DNA of 64,000 nt, from assembly GCA_904420005.1 (NCBI GenBank), contig CAJFTT010000050.1:28030-92029 (forward strand), read 5' to 3'. The stretch comes from Candidatus Tabaqchalia intestinavium (lineage in GTDB: Bacteria; Bacillota; Clostridia; Oscillospirales; CAJFTT01). A model generated the notes under the pieces. It saw only the letters and a list, made by a program, of their open reading frames with translations. It ran no database searches and was not told the origin of the DNA. Below, piece after piece: positions 61,229 through 64,000 of the stretch. The position numbers were made by a program, and so were the translations under genes. Positions within the stretch are counted from its first letter, which is position 1, and every line of letters starts with the position of its first letter.

Positions 61229-61603
61229 TCATGCTTCTTTTAGTATCTCCCCGAGCAGAACGTCTATTCTGTTCGCGTCGCCCTTTAAGTACAGATACCC
61301 GAACAGGCATTCCAGCCCGGTCGCGCAGCGGTAATCGGTCGCCGTCGCGCCGCGCGGCGGATGCACCGCGTTGCAGTTGCGCCCGCGTTTGTAAATGTCT
61401 GTTTCCTCCTCGGTGAGCAGCGGCGCGATGCGGTGCGCGGCCCCCGCCTGGAAGGAGGCGCGCACACGTTCGACCGCGGCCGCGTGCAGCTCCCCGGACT
61501 TCGCCTTGCCGCTTTTGACCAGCAGCTCGCGGATGCGCAGCTCATAGACCGCATCGCCCAGAAACGCCAGCGCCGGCGCGCTGTAATGCTTGGGATTCTC
61601 CAC
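61229..61603 (-). CDS. mrnC: Mini-ribonuclease 3
   Basis: RNase III-like enzyme without the double-stranded RNA-binding domain; in Bacillus it matures 23S rRNA. It has 124 residues. The catalytic helix ALAFLGDAVYELRIRELLV (about 11-29) carries the Asp of the RNase III signature. The second acidic motif is GLECLFGYLYLKGDANRI (about 96-113), with KRGRNCNAVHPPRGATATDYR between. Usually it lies beside cysS; here it follows obg by 17 bp. Confidence 0.95.
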   Translation of the reverse strand: MENPKHYSAPALAFLGDAVYELRIRELLVKSGKAKSGELHAAAVERVRASFQAGAAHRIAPLLTEEETDIYKRGRNCNAVHPPRGATATDYRCATGLECLFGYLYLKGDANRIDVLLGEILKEA

Positions 61604-61620
61604 CCTTCTCTCCCCTCCGC

Positions 61621-62904
<1,284 letters not shown>

Positions 62905-63023
62905 TTATCCTTTCCGGCACGGCGCCGGTGTCCCGCTGTCCGGGCTTCGCTTCGCGCTTGTCCGTGCCAAGCCTGCCCGCGACGCGCGGACCGCCGCGCT
63001 CTTCCTGCAAAGAATTTTTTATT

Positions 63024-63053
63024 ATTATAGCATTTCCTTCCCGCAGAATGCAA
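63024..63053 (-). promoter_or_regulatory. Promoter of obg
   Basis: On the minus strand TTGCAT and TATAAT are 18 bp apart, about 130 bp before the obg start codon, in an AT-rich patch. Confidence 0.65.
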
Positions 63054-63132
63054 GCCGCGCGCCTTGCATTTCCCGCCTCGCCGTGCGATTCTCCATGTAA
63101 ACACAGAGCGCTTGGCAAAGGGGGAACGGATC

Positions 63133-63564
63133 ATGGAATAGGTCCGCGTGCCGCCCGGGGATCCGGACATCCCGCAGCGGCTGCGGCTGCACGCGCTGCC
63201 GCAGACCGCGCGTTATATTTCTATCCACCCGGATGCGTATTTTTCTTACGTCACCGGCACCGATTCCGCGTACTACTGGAAAATTCTCTGAGGCGGCCGA
63301 TTGATCGGCAGGCTGCACAGGGAGCCGACAGAGGAAACCCTATCTCTCTGTCTGTGGAGCCACCCCGCCTTCCAACAGCAGGGCTGCGCCTCCGCTGTCC
63401 TTCGGGACGTCATGCATGACTGCTTCTCCCTTCACGCGAAGCGGCTGTGCGCGTATGTCGAGCGTGATAACATCGCCTCGCGCCGCCTGTTTGCGTCCCT
63501 GGGGTTCCGGGTGTCGGGAACCGAGGACGAATGCATCGAGTATTCCATCTTCCTTGCCCCCTGA
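63133..63564 (+). pseudogene. GNAT family N-acetyltransferase pseudogene (two in-frame stops)
   Basis: One frame from 63133 to 63564 encodes a GNAT fold but is broken by TAG at codon 3 and TGA at codon 53 (63289). Downstream of the second stop the family signatures are plain: strand GGRLIGRLHREPTEETLSLCLW, motif A region FQQQGCASAVLRDVM (acetyl-CoA loop Q..G.A), and motif B NIASRRLFASLGFRVSG. A shortened product from TTG at 63301 (88 residues) would lack the N-terminal strands. No recoding signal was seen for the TGA. The small inactivating lesions suggest recent loss. Confidence 0.8.
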
Positions 63565-63628
63565 CACGTCTCCCTTGCCCCCTGCCGCCGTCGCTGCGCA
63601 CAATACATCTGCCGGCAGCGCGAAATGA

Positions 63629-63663
63629 CGACAGGCTCTGCGCAGGGGGCCGGCCTGTTTTGA
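63629..63663 (+). terminator. Terminator candidate after the GNAT pseudogene
   Basis: ACAGGC and GCCTGT flank a GC-rich loop and TTTTG follows, 65 bp after the pseudogene stop. Confidence 0.5.
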
Positions 63664-63724
63664 TGACTTTCGCAGCTTCTTTCCCGCGCCAAGGCGGCAG
63701 CGCGCGCTGCCGCCCGCGGGCGTC

Positions 63725-63761
63725 AAAACGAGGGCCAGCCCCGTGGGGCCGGCCCTCGTTT
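63725..63761 (-). terminator. Rho-independent terminator of the surface protein at the right edge
   Basis: AAACGAGGGCC.GCCCC pairs with GGGGC.GGCCCTCGTTT, with TTTTG following on the minus strand, about 30 bp after the stop codon. Confidence 0.9.
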
Positions 63762-63789
63762 CGCATGCTCGTTTATCCCATGCCGCAGC

Positions 63790-64000
63790 TTATTTCGCCT
63801 GCTTGCGGCGCAGGCCCAGCGCCACGCCGGTCACCGCGACCGACGCCGCCAGCAGCGCCAGCCAGAGCGTCGCCTGACTGTCTACGCCGGTTCCCGGCAC
63901 CTGCGGCTCTCCGGTCGCCGGGATCTCAACCGCCGCCTTCTGGTAGCCGCACACCGTGCACTCCTCGTGCTTGCTTCCCGCCTCCGTCGCGGTCGCTTCC
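63790..64000 (-). CDS. C-terminus of a surface protein with VPGTG anchor (cut by window edge)
   Basis: Only the last 69 residues are present. They show a HEECTVCGYQ motif of the cysteine-pair repeats common in clostridial surface proteins, an IPATG segment, a QVPGTG motif, a hydrophobic helix (TLWLALLAASVAVTGVALGL) and the positive tail RRKQAK. The ending matches the architecture of the protein at 44661-46796. The rest lies outside the window, so function cannot be stated. Confidence 0.8.
   Translation of the reverse strand, partial: EATATEAGSKHEECTVCGYQKAAVEIPATGEPQVPGTGVDSQATLWLALLAASVAVTGVALGLRRKQAK

Noticed and set aside
63289..63291. TGA in the GNAT frame as selenocysteine
   Set aside because: No Cys or redox role at this position in GNATs and no SECIS-like hairpin just after; an additional TAG at codon 3 supports a pseudogene.

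Overview
The window is GC-rich DNA from a spore-forming anaerobe of the Bacillota, most likely class Clostridia. Evidence for this is a complete spoIIIAA-AH operon, spoIIE, an Asp23/Gls24 gene, a CotH-family protein, a rubredoxin-first rubrerythrin, and a large acyl-CoA dehydratase activase-type protein. A family such as Oscillospiraceae or a relative would fit, but genus and species cannot be read from the sequence. Most genes lie on the minus strand.

Layout: 1-3.1 kb holds pgk-tpiA-gpmI (lower glycolysis), with gpmI cut by the left edge. 3.1-6.7 kb holds a sugar O-acetyltransferase, tcdA and typA. 7.6-9.8 kb (plus strand) is an ABC-2 exporter pair. 10-11.7 kb is a CotH-like lipoprotein. 12.9-13.9 kb (plus strand) is an Rrf2 regulator with rubrerythrin. 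14.9-26.9 kb is one long minus-strand operon: a 1006-residue solute-binding protein, two permeases, an NHL/TPR membrane protein, a YIP1 membrane protein, a DUF5696 protein and two more permeases. 27.4-29.4 kb holds an SGNH hydrolase and tyrS. 29.5-44.3 kb is a conserved housekeeping and sporulation block in the order (as transcribed) spoIIIAA-AB-AC-AD-AE-AF-AG-AH, asp23, nusB, xseA, xseB, ispA, a YuiD-like gene, dxs, tlyA, nadK, argR, recN. 44.7-46.8 kb (plus strand) is a discoidin-domain surface protein. 47.1-51.2 kb is a MarR-controlled heterodimeric ABC exporter. 51.7-54.1 kb is spoIIE, followed by pyrE (plus strand). 55.5-59.8 kb is a two-gene version of the large 2-hydroxyacyl-CoA dehydratase activase-like protein. 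60-62.9 kb holds a YitT protein, mrnC and obg. A dead GNAT gene and the C-terminus of a second surface protein close the window.

How the genes work together: the 12-kb operon looks like a carbohydrate uptake or sensing system. It has one very large binding protein and two permease pairs, but no ATPase and no glycoside hydrolase in the window, so it probably borrows a shared MsmX-type ATPase. It also carries three poorly understood membrane or surface proteins. This is the best candidate for an undescribed system. The spoIIIA block encodes the mother-cell half of the channel between mother cell and forespore. The dxs/ispA/xse/nusB/recN block is ordinary housekeeping in an order common in Clostridia.

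The intergenic DNA is unusual. Several GC-rich gaps (about 6.9, 12.2, 14.6 and 51.6 kb) contain degenerate repeats with a period of 60-61 bp. The 12.2-kb set has four copies exactly 61 bp apart, the geometry of a 29+32 CRISPR array, but there are no cas genes here. Two of these gaps also share a diverged ~82-bp element. Pseudogene remnants (an ABC ATPase at 14.0 kb and a GNAT at 63.1 kb) show ongoing gene decay.
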